From: Aliarcobacter sp.
Lineage (GTDB): Bacteria > Campylobacterota > Campylobacteria > Campylobacterales > Arcobacteraceae
Length of the DNA stretch: 64,000 nucleotides
Direction of reading: 5' to 3'
Assembly: GCA_028688995.1 (NCBI GenBank)
Contig: JAQTXB010000001.1
Span: forward strand, 1-64,000
Below are positions 1 through 8,487 of this stretch, one piece after another; within the stretch, counting starts at the first letter, position 1; each line of letters begins with the position of its first letter. The position numbers were made by a program, and so were the translations under genes. Under the pieces are notes generated by a model. It searched no databases, had not been told where the DNA came from, and saw only the letters and a list, made by a program, of their open reading frames with translations.

Positions 1-2
1 CT

Positions 3-311
3 GAGCAATTTTTAGTAGCAGAGACAATAGGTATTATGATAATTGGATTGTTAGCATTTTCAGCAGGAACAGCTGGAGGGGTAATAATGGCGAAAATCAT
101 GAATAAGTTTTCTTCAAAAGATAATCAAATCAATCCTTTAATTGGAGCAGCTGGAGTATCAGCAGTTCCAATGGCAGCAAGGGTTGTAAGTAAAGAAGGT
201 CAGTTATACGACAAATCGAACATTTTATTAATGCATGCGATGGGTCCTAATGTAGCTGGTGTTATTGGTTCAGCAGTTGCGGCTGGTGTACTTTTATCGA
301 TATTTAAATAA
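3..311 (+). CDS. Na+-translocating (oxaloacetate-type) decarboxylase beta subunit, C-terminal part
   Basis: The frame is open from the window edge (first full codon at position 3), so this is the 3' end of a longer gene. The visible ~100 residues are hydrophobic and Gly/Ala-rich. They contain the conserved ends of the beta subunit family ([14 protein letters not shown] and [18 protein letters not shown]), which forms the membrane Na+ channel of biotin-dependent decarboxylases such as oxaloacetate decarboxylase. The alpha and gamma partners would lie upstream, outside the window. Substrate specificity cannot be read from this subunit. A strong terminator follows 20 bases after the stop, so this is the last gene of its operon. 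Confidence 0.88.
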   Translation, partial: EQFLVAETIGIMIIGLLAFSAGTAGGVIMAKIMNKFSSKDNQINPLIGAAGVSAVPMAARVVSKEGQLYDKSNILLMHAMGPNVAGVIGSAVAAGVLLSIFK

Positions 312-330
312 AAAACTATTCACCCTATTT

Positions 331-369
331 AAAAAGCCCTTGTAGATTATTCTACAAGGGCTTTTTTTT
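331..369 (+). terminator. Rho-independent terminator after the decarboxylase gene
   Basis: A 16-bp perfect stem (331-346 with 351-366) has a TTAT loop. Its core is GCCCTTGTAGA paired with TCTACAAGGGC, and it runs into eight or more T residues. The A-run on the 5' side would also let it act on minus-strand transcripts leaving the tRNA cluster. Confidence 0.92.
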
Positions 370-588
370 ATAAATACTATTACAATCATTTTCAAATTTT
401 TAGCAAGCGTATGTACATGATTAATTATATAGTATTAAGCGTTAAATGAAAATCTATATGTCATTCTGAACCAGCTTTTCATGTTCTAAATTTTTAGAAA
501 TCAATAAAATACTCTTGATGATTCTCAGTCTTGTTTATAATTTTTGCAATGGAATTGATATGTTGAAGATAATTTAAGATTGTTATCA
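370..588. other. AT-rich intergenic region without a recognisable gene
   Basis: No ORF with a plausible start and ribosome-binding site was found. The only structure noticed is a weak 7-bp A/T hairpin near 484-499. Minus-strand transcription from the tRNA cluster runs into this region, and no G/C-rich terminator for it was found before the bidirectional-looking hairpin at 331-369. Confidence 0.5.
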
Positions 589-665
589 TGGAGCGGGAGA
601 CGAGACTCGAACTCGCGACAGTCTGCTTGGAAGGCAGAAGCTCTAGCCAACTGAGCTACTCCCGC
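589..665 (-). tRNA. tRNA-Gly(TCC), copy 2
   Basis: Read on the minus strand, the acceptor stem GCGGGAG pairs with CTCCCGC, the anticodon loop is CTTCCAA (anticodon TCC) and the T-loop is TTCGAGT. CCA is encoded. The gene is 77 nt with CCA and identical to the copy at 824-900. Confidence 0.97.
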
Positions 666-675
666 TTCATAGAAG

Positions 676-752
<77 letters not shown>

Positions 753-771
753 ATGAAATAAAATTAAAGCT

Positions 772-819
772 AAAAAAAGCCTTACACAAAAAGTAAAAAA
801 ACTTCTTATATAAGGCTTT
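772..819 (-). terminator. Putative terminator inside the tRNA cluster
   Basis: On the minus strand AAAGCCTTA (819-811) pairs with TAAGGCTTT (784-776), with a nested AAGT/ACTT pairing in the long A/T-rich loop and a T-run after the stem. It lies just downstream of the first tRNA-Gly copy (824-900). It may end the five-tRNA transcript or partly attenuate the downstream Arg-Gly copies. Confidence 0.5.
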
Positions 820-823
820 AAAA

Positions 824-900
824 TGGAGCGGGAGACGAGACTCGAACTCGCGACAGTCTGCTTGGAAGGCAGAAGCTCTAGCCAACTGAGCTACTCCCGC
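824..900 (-). tRNA. tRNA-Gly(TCC), copy 1
   Basis: A minus-strand cloverleaf with anticodon TCC in loop CTTCCAA and encoded CCA. The sequence is identical over 77 nt to the gene at 589-665. In the transcription direction it follows tRNA-Leu by 8 bases. Confidence 0.97.
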
Positions 901-908
901 TCTATTAG

Positions 909-993
909 TGGTGCGGATGAGAAGACTCGAACTTCCACACCGTGAGGCACCAGATCCTAAGTCTGGCGTGTCTACCAATTTCACCACATCCGC
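909..993 (-). tRNA. tRNA-Leu(TAG)
   Basis: An 85-nt class II tRNA on the minus strand. The acceptor stem GCGGATG pairs with CATCCGC, the anticodon loop is CTTAGGA (anticodon TAG) and a long variable arm follows. CCA is encoded. Confidence 0.97.
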
Positions 994-1041
994 ATTAAAT
1001 TTTTCAAAAAAAGATTTAGCTGGTAACTCTAAACCAAAAAG

Positions 1042-1118
<77 letters not shown>

Positions 1119-1131
1119 ACTAAAATATAAA

Positions 1132-1208
1132 TGGGGTAGGTAATGGGGCTCGAACCCACGACCCTCGGAACCACAACCCGATGCTCTAACCGACTGAGCT
1201 ATACCTAC
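1132..1208 (-). tRNA. tRNA-His(GTG)
   Basis: On the minus strand the anticodon loop is TTGTGGT (anticodon GTG), GTAGGTA pairs with TACCTAC and the discriminator is C. The base just upstream (1209) is the G at position -1 that pairs with C73 and is the hallmark of tRNA-His. CCA is encoded. Confidence 0.97.
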
Positions 1209-1230
1209 CACAAGATTTAAATTAATTAAA

Positions 1231-1308
1231 TGGTCGGGGCGAGAGGATTCGAACCTCCGGCCCCCTGGTCCCAAACCAGGTGCGCTAACCAGACTGCGCT
1301 ACGCCCCG
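1231..1308 (-). tRNA. tRNA-Pro(TGG)
   Basis: A minus-strand cloverleaf with acceptor stem CGGGGCG/CGCCCCG, anticodon loop TTTGGGA (anticodon TGG) and encoded CCA. It is the first gene of the seven-tRNA run, about 30 bases downstream of the predicted start site. Confidence 0.97.
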
Positions 1309-1346
1309 ACAAAAATATTTTTGAAGTTTCACAAAAAGTGGACGGA

Positions 1347-1375
1347 ATTATATTAAGTTTTTAAGACTTTGTCAA
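1347..1375 (-). promoter_or_regulatory. Consensus sigma-70 promoter of the tRNA cluster
   Basis: On the minus strand TTGACA (1375-1370) and TATAAT (1352-1347) are separated by exactly 17 bases, a perfect match to the bacterial sigma-70 consensus. It points into tRNA-Pro. Campylobacterota promoters usually lack a clear -35 box, so a full consensus fits the demand for very strong stable-RNA transcription. Confidence 0.88.
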
Positions 1376-1423
1376 GTCTTTTTTAAAGAAATCTCAAAAT
1401 TCTTTGAAATTTCTTTAAATCTA

Positions 1424-2203
1424 TTAAAATTGAATTAAACCATCAATTGGAGAACTAGCAGTTGCATAAGGTTTTTTAGGGATTCTTCCTGCTTTATAAC
1501 CCATTCTTCCTGCAATTACTGCATATTTCATAGCTTCAGCCATTAGTATTGGATTTTGAGCACAAGCTATTGCTGTGTTAGTTAAAACAGCTTCTGCTCC
1601 TAATTCCATTGCAATTGCAGCATCACTTGCACATCCAACACCAGCATCTACAATAACTGGAACTTTTACTGCATCTTTTATAAAAGCAATATTGTATCTA
1701 TTTTGTATTCCAAGTCCTGAACCAATTGGTGCAGCTAGTGGCATAATAGCATCAGCTCCTGCATCTTCTAATCTTTTTGCAATAATTGGGTCATCATTTG
1801 TGTATGCCATAATTGTAAAACCCTCTTTTTTTAGAATTTCACAAGCTTTTATTGTCTCTATTACATCTGGATATAAAGTTTTAGCTGCATCTCCAATAAC
1901 TTCAAGTTTAATAATATCAATTCCTGTAGCTTCTCTCATCAGTCTAAAAGTAGTAATTGCTTCTTCTGCTGTGAAACACCCTGCACTATTTGGTAAAAGT
2001 TTTACATTTGTATCTTTGAAATAATCTAATAAATTCTCTTCATTTGGATTCATAATATTAACTCTTCTAATTGCAACAGTAATTAATTCACTTCCACTTG
2101 CTATTGTTGCATCTTTTGTAGTTTGGAAATCTTTATACTTTCCACTTCCAACTATTAATCTGCTATTAAATTCATACTTACCTATTTTTAAAATATCACT
2201 CAT
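1424..2203 (-). CDS. thiG: Thiazole synthase ThiG
   Basis: This 259-residue protein has the usual family length. It forms the thiazole phosphate ring of thiamine from DXP, dehydroglycine and the ThiS thiocarboxylate, in the cytoplasm. The ThiG TIM-barrel motifs are visible: [16 protein letters not shown] at the start, IKLEVIGD with the Schiff-base lysine near residue 100, the AAPIGSG loop and [11 protein letters not shown], a phosphate-binding segment. The start is supported by GGAGG upstream. Its neighbours are not thiamine genes, and thiS/thiF/thiH are not in the window. It is separated by about 70 bases from cutA upstream and lies just before the tRNA promoter. Confidence 0.95.
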   Translation of the reverse strand: MSDILKIGKYEFNSRLIVGSGKYKDFQTTKDATIASGSELITVAIRRVNIMNPNEENLLDYFKDTNVKLLPNSAGCFTAEEAITTFRLMREATGIDIIKLEVIGDAAKTLYPDVIETIKACEILKKEGFTIMAYTNDDPIIAKRLEDAGADAIMPLAAPIGSGLGIQNRYNIAFIKDAVKVPVIVDAGVGCASDAAIAMELGAEAVLTNTAIACAQNPILMAEAMKYAVIAGRMGYKAGRIPKKPYATASSPIDGLIQF

Positions 2204-2274
2204 TCTTTTTCCTCCAATTTTGTTTCACATATAATTTCTGGTCTCAAGCTTAAAAAAGTGAAGCAGTTCCCTTT

Positions 2275-2586
2275 TTATTTACAGCTTTCACCTATAAATT
2301 TTAAATATTCTTTACTTGCATTTGTAATATCTAATTGAATAATTTCAGGCAAATCATAACTATGTAATTCTTTTATTTTGCTTTTAACTTTTTCAAAATT
2401 TTCTTTTATTGTTTTTATGTTTACTAGGGTTTCACTCTCACAACAAAACTCATTATTCCAAGAGTAAAAAGATTCAATTTCACTTAATTGTACACAAGCT
2501 GCAAGTTTTTCTTCTATTAGAATTTTTGCAATATTTTTTGCCTCATCTTTATTTGAACAAGTTGTTTGAATCAGAACTATATTCAT
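2275..2586 (-). CDS. cutA: CutA1-family divalent-cation tolerance protein
   Basis: A 103-residue protein of the trimeric, PII-like CutA1 fold. It is recognised by the opening strand (MNIVLIQTTCSNKDEAKNIA), the central KLAACVQ segment, a Trp-containing hairpin (FYSWNNE) and the C-terminal LPEIIQLDI strand. CutA is linked genetically to copper and other metal tolerance in E. coli, but its molecular role is unsettled. Its start codon overlaps the stop of the NAD(P)HX repair gene by 4 bases, so the two are translationally coupled. Confidence 0.93.
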   Translation of the reverse strand: MNIVLIQTTCSNKDEAKNIAKILIEEKLAACVQLSEIESFYSWNNEFCCESETLVNIKTIKENFEKVKSKIKELHSYDLPEIIQLDITNASKEYLKFIGESCK

Positions 2587-3968
2587 AATTTTCTAATCTC
2601 CTCTATTAAATCAGTAGGAATTAAAGAGTAGTTATTTTTTTTATAATTTCTTGAAGCTATTGCATGGGCTAAGCTAGCAGTTATGGCTGAATCAAGGGCT
2701 TTATAGCCTTGAGCTAAAAGTGAGCCAACAAGACCACTTAAAACATCTCCACTTCCACCTTTACTTAAAACTGCACTTCCAAAACTATTTACAAATAATT
2801 TCTCATTTTGAGAGATAATCACATTTGCACCTTTTAATAAAAGGGTTACTTTTGGATATTTTTTAGAAAACATTTGCACATATAAAAATCTATTATTTTG
2901 TAATTCACTAACATCAATATCTACAATTTCACAAAGCTTTAAAAGTGAAACGAACTCTTTTGGATGTGGAGTTAAAACTACTTCTTGATTTAATACTTCG
3001 CAAATTAACTTATCATAAAATAAATCTGCATCTATTATTTTTGCTACATCTTTATTTAGTAATCTTCTTATCTCTTCAGTTTCATATTTTCCCAAACCCA
3101 TTCCAATTGCGATTGCTGTACAATTTTCACTAATGAAATGAGTTTGCATAATATGATAAGGTAAATCTAAATTTTCATGGCAAACCACACTCACAAGTCC
3201 AGCTCCAAAACCAAAAGCAGCTTTTGCAGCAATTATTCCAGCACCTTTTTTACAACCTGCAACTACATTTAAATGTCCAAAACTTCCTTTGTGAGAATTC
3301 TTTTTATTTCTAAAAGGTAAATTCATATCACTTTCATCTAAAAGATATTTATTTGAATCTATTTCATAAAGGTTTCTTTGTATTCCTAAATCTGCAACTA
3401 CAATTTTACCAACATAATCTTTTGCAACATCACTAAAAAGTGAAGTTTTTAAAGCTCCCATAGTAATTGTAACATCGGCTTCAAAAGCTGTTGATTGGAC
3501 TTGTCCAAGATTATTTATTCCACTTGGAATATCACAAGCTATTTTTATAGATTCATAAGAGTTTAGAGTGTTTATTAGATTTTCGTAGTTTTTGCTTAAT
3601 GGTTTATTCAAACCCGTTCCAAATATACAATCAACTATAATATCAGCGTTTGAGAGTTCATCAGTAATATTTACACTTAAAGCTTGGGCTCTTTGTAGTT
3701 GCAGTTTTGCTATTTCTGATTTTGGTTCTGAGAATAAATGGAGTTTTACATCAAATTTTGTGTGAAGAAGTCGAGCTAGTGCAATTCCATCTGCACCATT
3801 ATTTCCACTTCCACATACTATTAAAATTGATTTACAAGAAGAGTGATTTTCACTGATATACAAAGCCATACTTGAAGCGGCGTGTTCCATAAGTAAATCT
3901 TCACTTAATAAAAATTTCTCGTAACATCTTTTGTCTAAAGAATTAACCTCATCAAAAAGCTTTTGCAT
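2583..3968 (-). CDS. nnr: Bifunctional NAD(P)H-hydrate epimerase / ADP-dependent dehydratase
   Basis: This 461-residue fusion repairs hydrated NADH and NADPH. The N-terminal half is the epimerase (YjeF_N) domain with the nucleotide-binding loop CGSGNNGADG near residues 52-61. The C-terminal half is the ribokinase-like dehydratase domain with GCKKGAG, LTPHPKEF and the catalytic loop LSKGGSGDVLSG near residue 410. The length matches the E. coli-type fusion. It is expressed with cutA downstream (4-base overlap) and lies 12 bases after the SUI1-like gene. Confidence 0.95.
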   Translation of the reverse strand: MQKLFDEVNSLDKRCYEKFLLSEDLLMEHAASSMALYISENHSSCKSILIVCGSGNNGADGIALARLLHTKFDVKLHLFSEPKSEIAKLQLQRAQALSVNITDELSNADIIVDCIFGTGLNKPLSKNYENLINTLNSYESIKIACDIPSGINNLGQVQSTAFEADVTITMGALKTSLFSDVAKDYVGKIVVADLGIQRNLYEIDSNKYLLDESDMNLPFRNKKNSHKGSFGHLNVVAGCKKGAGIIAAKAAFGFGAGLVSVVCHENLDLPYHIMQTHFISENCTAIAIGMGLGKYETEEIRRLLNKDVAKIIDADLFYDKLICEVLNQEVVLTPHPKEFVSLLKLCEIVDIDVSELQNNRFLYVQMFSKKYPKVTLLLKGANVIISQNEKLFVNSFGSAVLSKGGSGDVLSGLVGSLLAQGYKALDSAITASLAHAIASRNYKKNNYSLIPTDLIEEIRKL

Positions 3969-3980
3969 TTCATCTCCTTT

Positions 3981-4328
3981 TTATTTTCTAAATTTCCAAC
4001 CATCACTTTCTAAAATAGTTTTTACTTTCTCTTTTACATCACCTTGAAGTTCAAGCCACTCTTCATTTATTGCGCCACCACAAGCTAATTTTTTCTTCAA
4101 AAGTTTTAATACTTCTTTTTTATCATCTTCACTTATATTAAATCTTCCAACCAAAGTAACTGGTTTTCCTTTTCTTTTTTCAAAAGTAAATACCAATTGA
4201 TGTTGATTTTTTGGTACTAATTCAGAAGAAGATTTTTTTAGATTTTTTTTATCTTCTTTTGCTGTATCAAAACTATCTCCATCCAATTTTGCGCCCATTG
4301 AGAAAGCTAATTTATCTGCTAAGCCCAT
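3981..4328 (-). CDS. SUI1/YciH-family translation initiation factor homologue
   Basis: This 115-residue protein ends in a SUI1/eIF1-like domain (about residues 45-115). The basic loop [14 protein letters not shown] is followed by the typical helix [19 protein letters not shown] with the CGG signature. Bacterial YciH proteins are thought to act on start-site fidelity or stress-time inhibition of translation. That is family knowledge, not shown here. The N-terminal ~40 residues are charged and poorly conserved. The start overlaps the 3' end of tsaD by 10 bases. Confidence 0.9.
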   Translation of the reverse strand: MGLADKLAFSMGAKLDGDSFDTAKEDKKNLKKSSSELVPKNQHQLVFTFEKRKGKPVTLVGRFNISEDDKKEVLKLLKKKLACGGAINEEWLELQGDVKEKVKTILESDGWKFRK

Positions 4329-5329
4329 ACTAACTCCTTAATTCTTGATTGAACATCAATATCATTTATCAATATAAAATCATTTTGTTTATATTGTTCA
4401 ACTGCAACTCTTCCAATCATTGCTGCATTATCAGAGCAATATTTTAATTCACTTAAATACAAACTTGTATTGTGTTTTTCACATAACTCTTCAAGTTGAG
4501 CCCTTAAATATATATTTGCACTTGCTCCTCCAACGATTGCGAAGTTTTTTGGAATTTTTTGTTTAAATAGTTTTTTTAGTTTTTGCATTATATGTAAAAC
4601 TGCTGTTTTTTGAAAAGAGGCACAAATATCATATTTGTCTTGTAGTGTTATTCCACCTTCTTGACTTTCTAGTTTTTCAATTTCAAGTCGAACTGCATTT
4701 TTTAATCCAGAATATGAAAACTCAATTTTTGGACTTTGTTTTAGTGGAACTGGCAAATCAAATCTATTTTCATCACCTAATAAAGAATACTCTTGAACTA
4801 CTGGACCACCTGGGTATCCAAGTCCTAACATTTTTGAGACCTTATCAAAACTCTCTCCAAAACTATCATCCATTGTACTTGCAACTACTTTCATATCATT
4901 TAAACTATTTGCCTCAATGATTTGAGTGTGTCCACCTGAAACTAATAATATAGTCATAGGTAAAATTTCATCTTTTTCAATAAAAAGTGAATAAATATGA
5001 CCTTTTAGATGATTAACTGCAATTAAGGGAAGATTTAATGAAATAGCTAATGCTTTTGCCATTGTCACTCCTTCCATTAAAGTAACTGAAAGTCCTGGAG
5101 CATTTGTAACGGCAATTGCTTTTAGTTTTGGGAAATACTCTTTACACTCTTCAAGAATTTTTGGAAGTGCTTCTATATGAAGCCTAGCTGCTAGTTCTGG
5201 AACAACTCCACCATAAATGCTATGTTGAAGTTCTTGAGATATTTTTTTATGGTAGATTAATTTGTTTGTTTCAATTTGCGTAATAGCAATTGAACTATCA
5301 TCACAAGAGCTTTCAATACTTAAAATCAT
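4319..5329 (-). CDS. tsaD: tRNA N6-threonylcarbamoyladenosine transferase TsaD
   Basis: A 336-residue protein of normal TsaD length (ASKHA fold). It transfers the threonylcarbamoyl group to A37 of ANN-decoding tRNAs with TsaB and TsaE. Visible motifs are the N-terminal ESSCDDSS, the metal site HLKGH (about residues 107-111), the nucleotide loop SGGHT and the C-terminal NAAMIGRVA with a metal-binding Asp just before it. It overlaps the hydrolase gene upstream by 4 bases (ATGA) and the SUI1-like gene downstream, so it sits in a coupled translation-related run. Confidence 0.97.
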   Translation of the reverse strand: MILSIESSCDDSSIAITQIETNKLIYHKKISQELQHSIYGGVVPELAARLHIEALPKILEECKEYFPKLKAIAVTNAPGLSVTLMEGVTMAKALAISLNLPLIAVNHLKGHIYSLFIEKDEILPMTILLVSGGHTQIIEANSLNDMKVVASTMDDSFGESFDKVSKMLGLGYPGGPVVQEYSLLGDENRFDLPVPLKQSPKIEFSYSGLKNAVRLEIEKLESQEGGITLQDKYDICASFQKTAVLHIMQKLKKLFKQKIPKNFAIVGGASANIYLRAQLEELCEKHNTSLYLSELKYCSDNAAMIGRVAVEQYKQNDFILINDIDVQSRIKELVWA

Positions 5330-5889
5330 TCATGCTCTTTATTGATTTCACATTCATCAACTCTTTTTATCCAATCAAGTGCACAATCAAGTTTTCCAAA
5401 TCCAGAAGCTGCATTTATATGTCCAGCATTTTCCATGATTTTCATACCAATATTTAATTTTGATTGAAGTTCAATTACTTCTTCAATACCCATATATGGG
5501 TCATTTGTTGAAGCTGCCATTATTATCTCTTTTGCTTTTAAATCTTTTGCTATAGGATACGGGAAAAAAGTTTTTGCTTCTTCAATAGTTCTATTTCTTG
5601 AAACAGGAGCCACTAACATTAATTTTTCAAGTTTAATATTAAGTTCATCACAAGTGTGAAACCATAAAATATTTGCTAATGAATGACAAACAACAATATC
5701 AGGTTTAAAATGATTTAACTCATTTTTTAAGAAATTTTTCCACTCTTCTAGTTTTGGATTATCTCTACTTGGAAAAGCAGGAAAGGAAACAACATAATTT
5801 TCTTTAATTAAATCACTTGCTAACTGCGCTTGCCAATGGGGGAAATCACTTCCACCTAAACCATGAAGTATTAAAACTCTCTTACTCAA
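5326..5889 (-). CDS. RBBP9/YdeN-family serine hydrolase
   Basis: This 187-residue alpha/beta hydrolase starts with [15 protein letters not shown], typical of the RBBP9/YdeN (DUF_hydrolase) family. The nucleophile elbow is CHSLAN with Ser near residue 70. The acid is likely the Asp in SNDPYM and the base the His in [11 protein letters not shown], so the triad looks complete. No signal peptide is present, so it is cytoplasmic. The substrate is unknown. The gene overlaps tsaD by 4 bases. Confidence 0.88.
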   Translation of the reverse strand: MSKRVLILHGLGGSDFPHWQAQLASDLIKENYVVSFPAFPSRDNPKLEEWKNFLKNELNHFKPDIVVCHSLANILWFHTCDELNIKLEKLMLVAPVSRNRTIEEAKTFFPYPIAKDLKAKEIIMAASTNDPYMGIEEVIELQSKLNIGMKIMENAGHINAASGFGKLDCALDWIKRVDECEINKEHE

Positions 5890-5901
5890 TTTTTAATCCT
5901 T

Positions 5902-6327
5902 TTAATAATTTCTAACACACCGTACATATTTTTTTATTTTTCTATTATCATAATATGGTGTTCCACTTACAAAATGCATATAATCTGCATTGTACCAAAG
6001 TGTTCTCCAATGAGCAGTTGAAGCCCAATATCCATCTGGAACATTGTATTTAAAAGCAAAATTTATATTTGTTTTTATATTCTTTTTATAGACGATTGTT
6101 TCAAACTCATCAATATGAGCTAATCTCCAATCTGAAAAACCAATAAAATTAAGATTTTCACAATATTTCTTAGCTTCATCATGATCCATTAAATTTTTAA
6201 TAACAGATACATCATCAACCCACATTAATTTAGCTTCATCATCTAAAACCACTTCTTTAGAGCCATCTCTATATATTTTGGCATCAAGTAATGACAAAAA
6301 AACGAGTAATAACAATAGATATTTCAT
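5902..6327 (-). CDS. Secreted DUF1566 (Lcl C-terminal-like) domain protein
   Basis: A 141-residue protein with a short signal peptide (MKYLLLLLVFLSLLDA) and a single DUF1566/Lcl_C domain. The domain shows the pattern LMWVDD...A..YCENL...GFSDWRL..IDE...I, a Trp-rich YWASTAHW segment and a terminal VRCVRNY. Such domains occur in exported proteins of many Campylobacterota, with no established function. Its start codon shares the final base of the preceding small membrane gene. Confidence 0.82.
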   Translation of the reverse strand: MKYLLLLLVFLSLLDAKIYRDGSKEVVLDDEAKLMWVDDVSVIKNLMDHDEAKKYCENLNFIGFSDWRLAHIDEFETIVYKKNIKTNINFAFKYNVPDGYWASTAHWRTLWYNADYMHFVSGTPYYDNRKIKKYVRCVRNY

Positions 6328-6611
6328 TAGTTATCCTTTAAATTGGATACTTCAAACTTCCCTCTTTTAAGTGCTGATTCTACATTTGAATCAAGTAACT
6401 CAATATTTATTTTGTAATCAGTTTTATAAACTAAACCAACTAACTCTTTGTGAGAAGTTTTCTCTTTCTCTATTGTACTATGTTTTTTCCATTCATCAAA
6501 TTTTTCTTCATACAATTTTGTTATATCTTTTTCAAAATTATTTCTTGAATAAATTAAATATATAACCATAATCAAAAGTATTCCAAAAGGTATTAATAAA
6601 TCAAACCCCAC
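6327..6611 (-). CDS. Small single-pass membrane protein of unknown function
   Basis: A 94-residue protein with one N-terminal transmembrane helix (about residues 3-22, GFDLLIPFGILLIMVIYLIY) followed by a charged, probably cytoplasmic or periplasmic tail. No family was recognised. Its start lies within the last 11 bases of dxr and it abuts the DUF1566 gene, so it is co-transcribed with both. Confidence 0.7.
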   Translation of the reverse strand: MGFDLLIPFGILLIMVIYLIYSRNNFEKDITKLYEEKFDEWKKHSTIEKEKTSHKELVGLVYKTDYKINIELLDSNVESALKRGKFEVSNLKDN

Positions 6612-7668
6612 AGTAACTTCTCACTTCTTTATCTATCTCAAATATCTCTTCTATTGATGTTGGTTTTACGTTATTAAATTTATTTATTGCATTTAATGTA
6701 ATTTTTGAAACATCTAAAAACCCAATTTGTGAATTCAAAAATTTAGCAACTGCAACTTCATTTGCAGCATTTAAAACTACACCTAAATCAAGATTATTTA
6801 GTATCTCATCTTTGATTTCCCAAATTGGGTATCTTGAAGTTTCTATTTTTCTAAATTCCAAATTTGCTACTTCTACTAAATCAACTGGTTTTAAAATTTG
6901 TTCATCACAAGCCCCAAGTATTGCATAAGCAATTGGAAGTTGCATTGAAGCATTTGCGATATGTGCAGTTGTACTTCCATCAGCAAAATTTATAAAAGCA
7001 TGAATAAGTGATTTTGTTTCGATAATGGCATCAAGTTTTCTAATATCAAAAAGCCAAGCAGCTTCCATTAGTTCAAACATTTTATTTGTCATTGTTGCAC
7101 TATCAATTGTGATTTTATTTCCCATTGACCAGTTTGGATGAGCTAATGCTTCTTTTATAGAAACATTTTGAAGTTTGTCAAGTGGATAATCTCTAAAAGA
7201 GCCACCACTTGCGGTTACAGTCATTGAATCAATTTTTTTATTTTGTAGTAAATACCAAAGTCCAAAATGTTCACTATCAATTGGTTTTAGTTTTGTTTGG
7301 TCTATAAATTTTCCAGCAACTACAAGTGATTCTTTATTTGCTAAAGCAATTTTTTTGCCACACTCTATTGCTTTTAGTGTTGGTCTTAAACCTAAAAATC
7401 CAACTAAAGCATTTACAACAGTTGAAGTTTCACTCTCTTGGATAGCTTGTAAAATTGCAGTTTCTCCAAAAGATACATTGTTATGATTTACTAGGTGAAT
7501 ATCTTCTGCTCTATCAATGACAACTTTTTTTGGTTTAAACTCTTTTATTTGTTGATTTAGTAACTCAATATTTCTTCCAGCTACTAAAACTTCAACATTC
7601 AAGTTAAATTTTCGTGCGATATTTAATGTGTTTACACCAATAGAACCTGTACTTCCAAGAAGTATCAA
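6601..7668 (-). CDS. dxr: 1-deoxy-D-xylulose 5-phosphate reductoisomerase
   Basis: This 355-residue enzyme makes the second step of the MEP isoprenoid pathway (DXP to MEP, NADPH and divalent metal). The NADPH-binding GSTGSIG is at residues 5-11. The metal/substrate segment PIDSEHFGLWYLL is near residue 135, the loop TASGGSFRDYPL near 155 and the conserved MTNKMFELMEAAWLF after 190. It is shorter than the E. coli enzyme (398), mainly at the C-terminus, as is usual in this phylum. It overlaps cdsA by 4 bases, a common pairing. Confidence 0.97.
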   Translation of the reverse strand: MILLGSTGSIGVNTLNIARKFNLNVEVLVAGRNIELLNQQIKEFKPKKVVIDRAEDIHLVNHNNVSFGETAILQAIQESETSTVVNALVGFLGLRPTLKAIECGKKIALANKESLVVAGKFIDQTKLKPIDSEHFGLWYLLQNKKIDSMTVTASGGSFRDYPLDKLQNVSIKEALAHPNWSMGNKITIDSATMTNKMFELMEAAWLFDIRKLDAIIETKSLIHAFINFADGSTTAHIANASMQLPIAYAILGACDEQILKPVDLVEVANLEFRKIETSRYPIWEIKDEILNNLDLGVVLNAANEVAVAKFLNSQIGFLDVSKITLNAINKFNNVKPTSIEEIFEIDKEVRSYCGV

Positions 7669-8423
7669 ATTACAACCCTTAATAATACTAACATCACAAT
7701 TGCACCAAATAAATATCCATCCGTTCTATCTAAAACTCCACCATGTCCTGGAAGAATTGTTCCACTATCTTTTACTCCAGCTTCTCTTTTTAGGTAACTT
7801 TCAAATAAGTCTCCAAAAATTGAAGTGATTGATACTATTCCTGAAATAATTAAAGCATTTACAAAACTAATTCCGTTTGTTGAGAAAAGTGTTCCTAAAA
7901 TAACTGCAAAAACAACTCCTCCAATAACACCTTCTATAGTTTTATTTGGACTTGTTTCACAAAATTTTGTTTTACCAATACTTTTACCAACAAAATATGC
8001 ACCAATATCTGTACTTGCAACAATTACTAATAGCCATAAAAGAGTCATTGTTCCATATTCGCTATATAAAGCTAATAAGAATAAAAATGATGCTGTTGGG
8101 TATAAAAGAGGTAAAAACATATGTACATTTAATGTTTTTTTATACGCCAATTGAGAAGCATAAGCAATTGCCACAATAAAAATTAAATCTTCTGGTTTTG
8201 GATAAAAATATGCAGCAATCCATAATAGTGAAGTGTAAACATAAATACTATCACTTTTTAAACTATACAGTTTTTTTGATTCTGAAATTGAAATCAATAA
8301 CATGATTCCAAAAACCAACCAAAAGATAAAATATGAATCGATATAACCTATCGCTAGCATTGATACAAATAATACAACACCTGTTTTTATACGAGTTGAA
8401 CTCTCATTTATTATGTTTAACAT
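7665..8423 (-). CDS. cdsA: Phosphatidate cytidylyltransferase CdsA
   Basis: A 252-residue polytopic inner-membrane enzyme that converts phosphatidic acid and CTP to CDP-diacylglycerol. About seven hydrophobic helices are visible. The complete CDP-diglyceride synthetase signature lies near the C-terminus (SYLKREAGVKDSG, then PGHGGVLDRTD). It is the first gene of the minus-strand operon cdsA-dxr-(membrane protein)-(DUF1566 protein), with a TATAAT -10 about 30 bases upstream. Confidence 0.96.
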   Translation of the reverse strand: MLNIINESSTRIKTGVVLFVSMLAIGYIDSYFIFWLVFGIMLLISISESKKLYSLKSDSIYVYTSLLWIAAYFYPKPEDLIFIVAIAYASQLAYKKTLNVHMFLPLLYPTASFLFLLALYSEYGTMTLLWLLVIVASTDIGAYFVGKSIGKTKFCETSPNKTIEGVIGGVVFAVILGTLFSTNGISFVNALIISGIVSITSIFGDLFESYLKREAGVKDSGTILPGHGGVLDRTDGYLFGAIVMLVLLRVVI

Positions 8424-8453
8424 TTCTCTGAACCTTAAATTTAAAAGTTTGAG

Positions 8454-8459
8454 ATTATA
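8454..8459 (-). promoter_or_regulatory. -10 box of the cdsA-dxr operon
   Basis: The minus strand reads TATAAT here, about 30 bases upstream of the cdsA start, preceded by T/A-rich sequence without a clear -35 box. Predicted transcription starts near 8447. Confidence 0.6.
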
Positions 8460-8487
8460 CTAAATTTTGGCTTTTGGTTTAGTTTTA

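Noticed and set aside
2204..2274. TPP riboswitch upstream of thiG
   Set aside because: The gap is only 71 bases and lacks the conserved CUGAGA and GACC-type elements in the expected order; too short for the aptamer.
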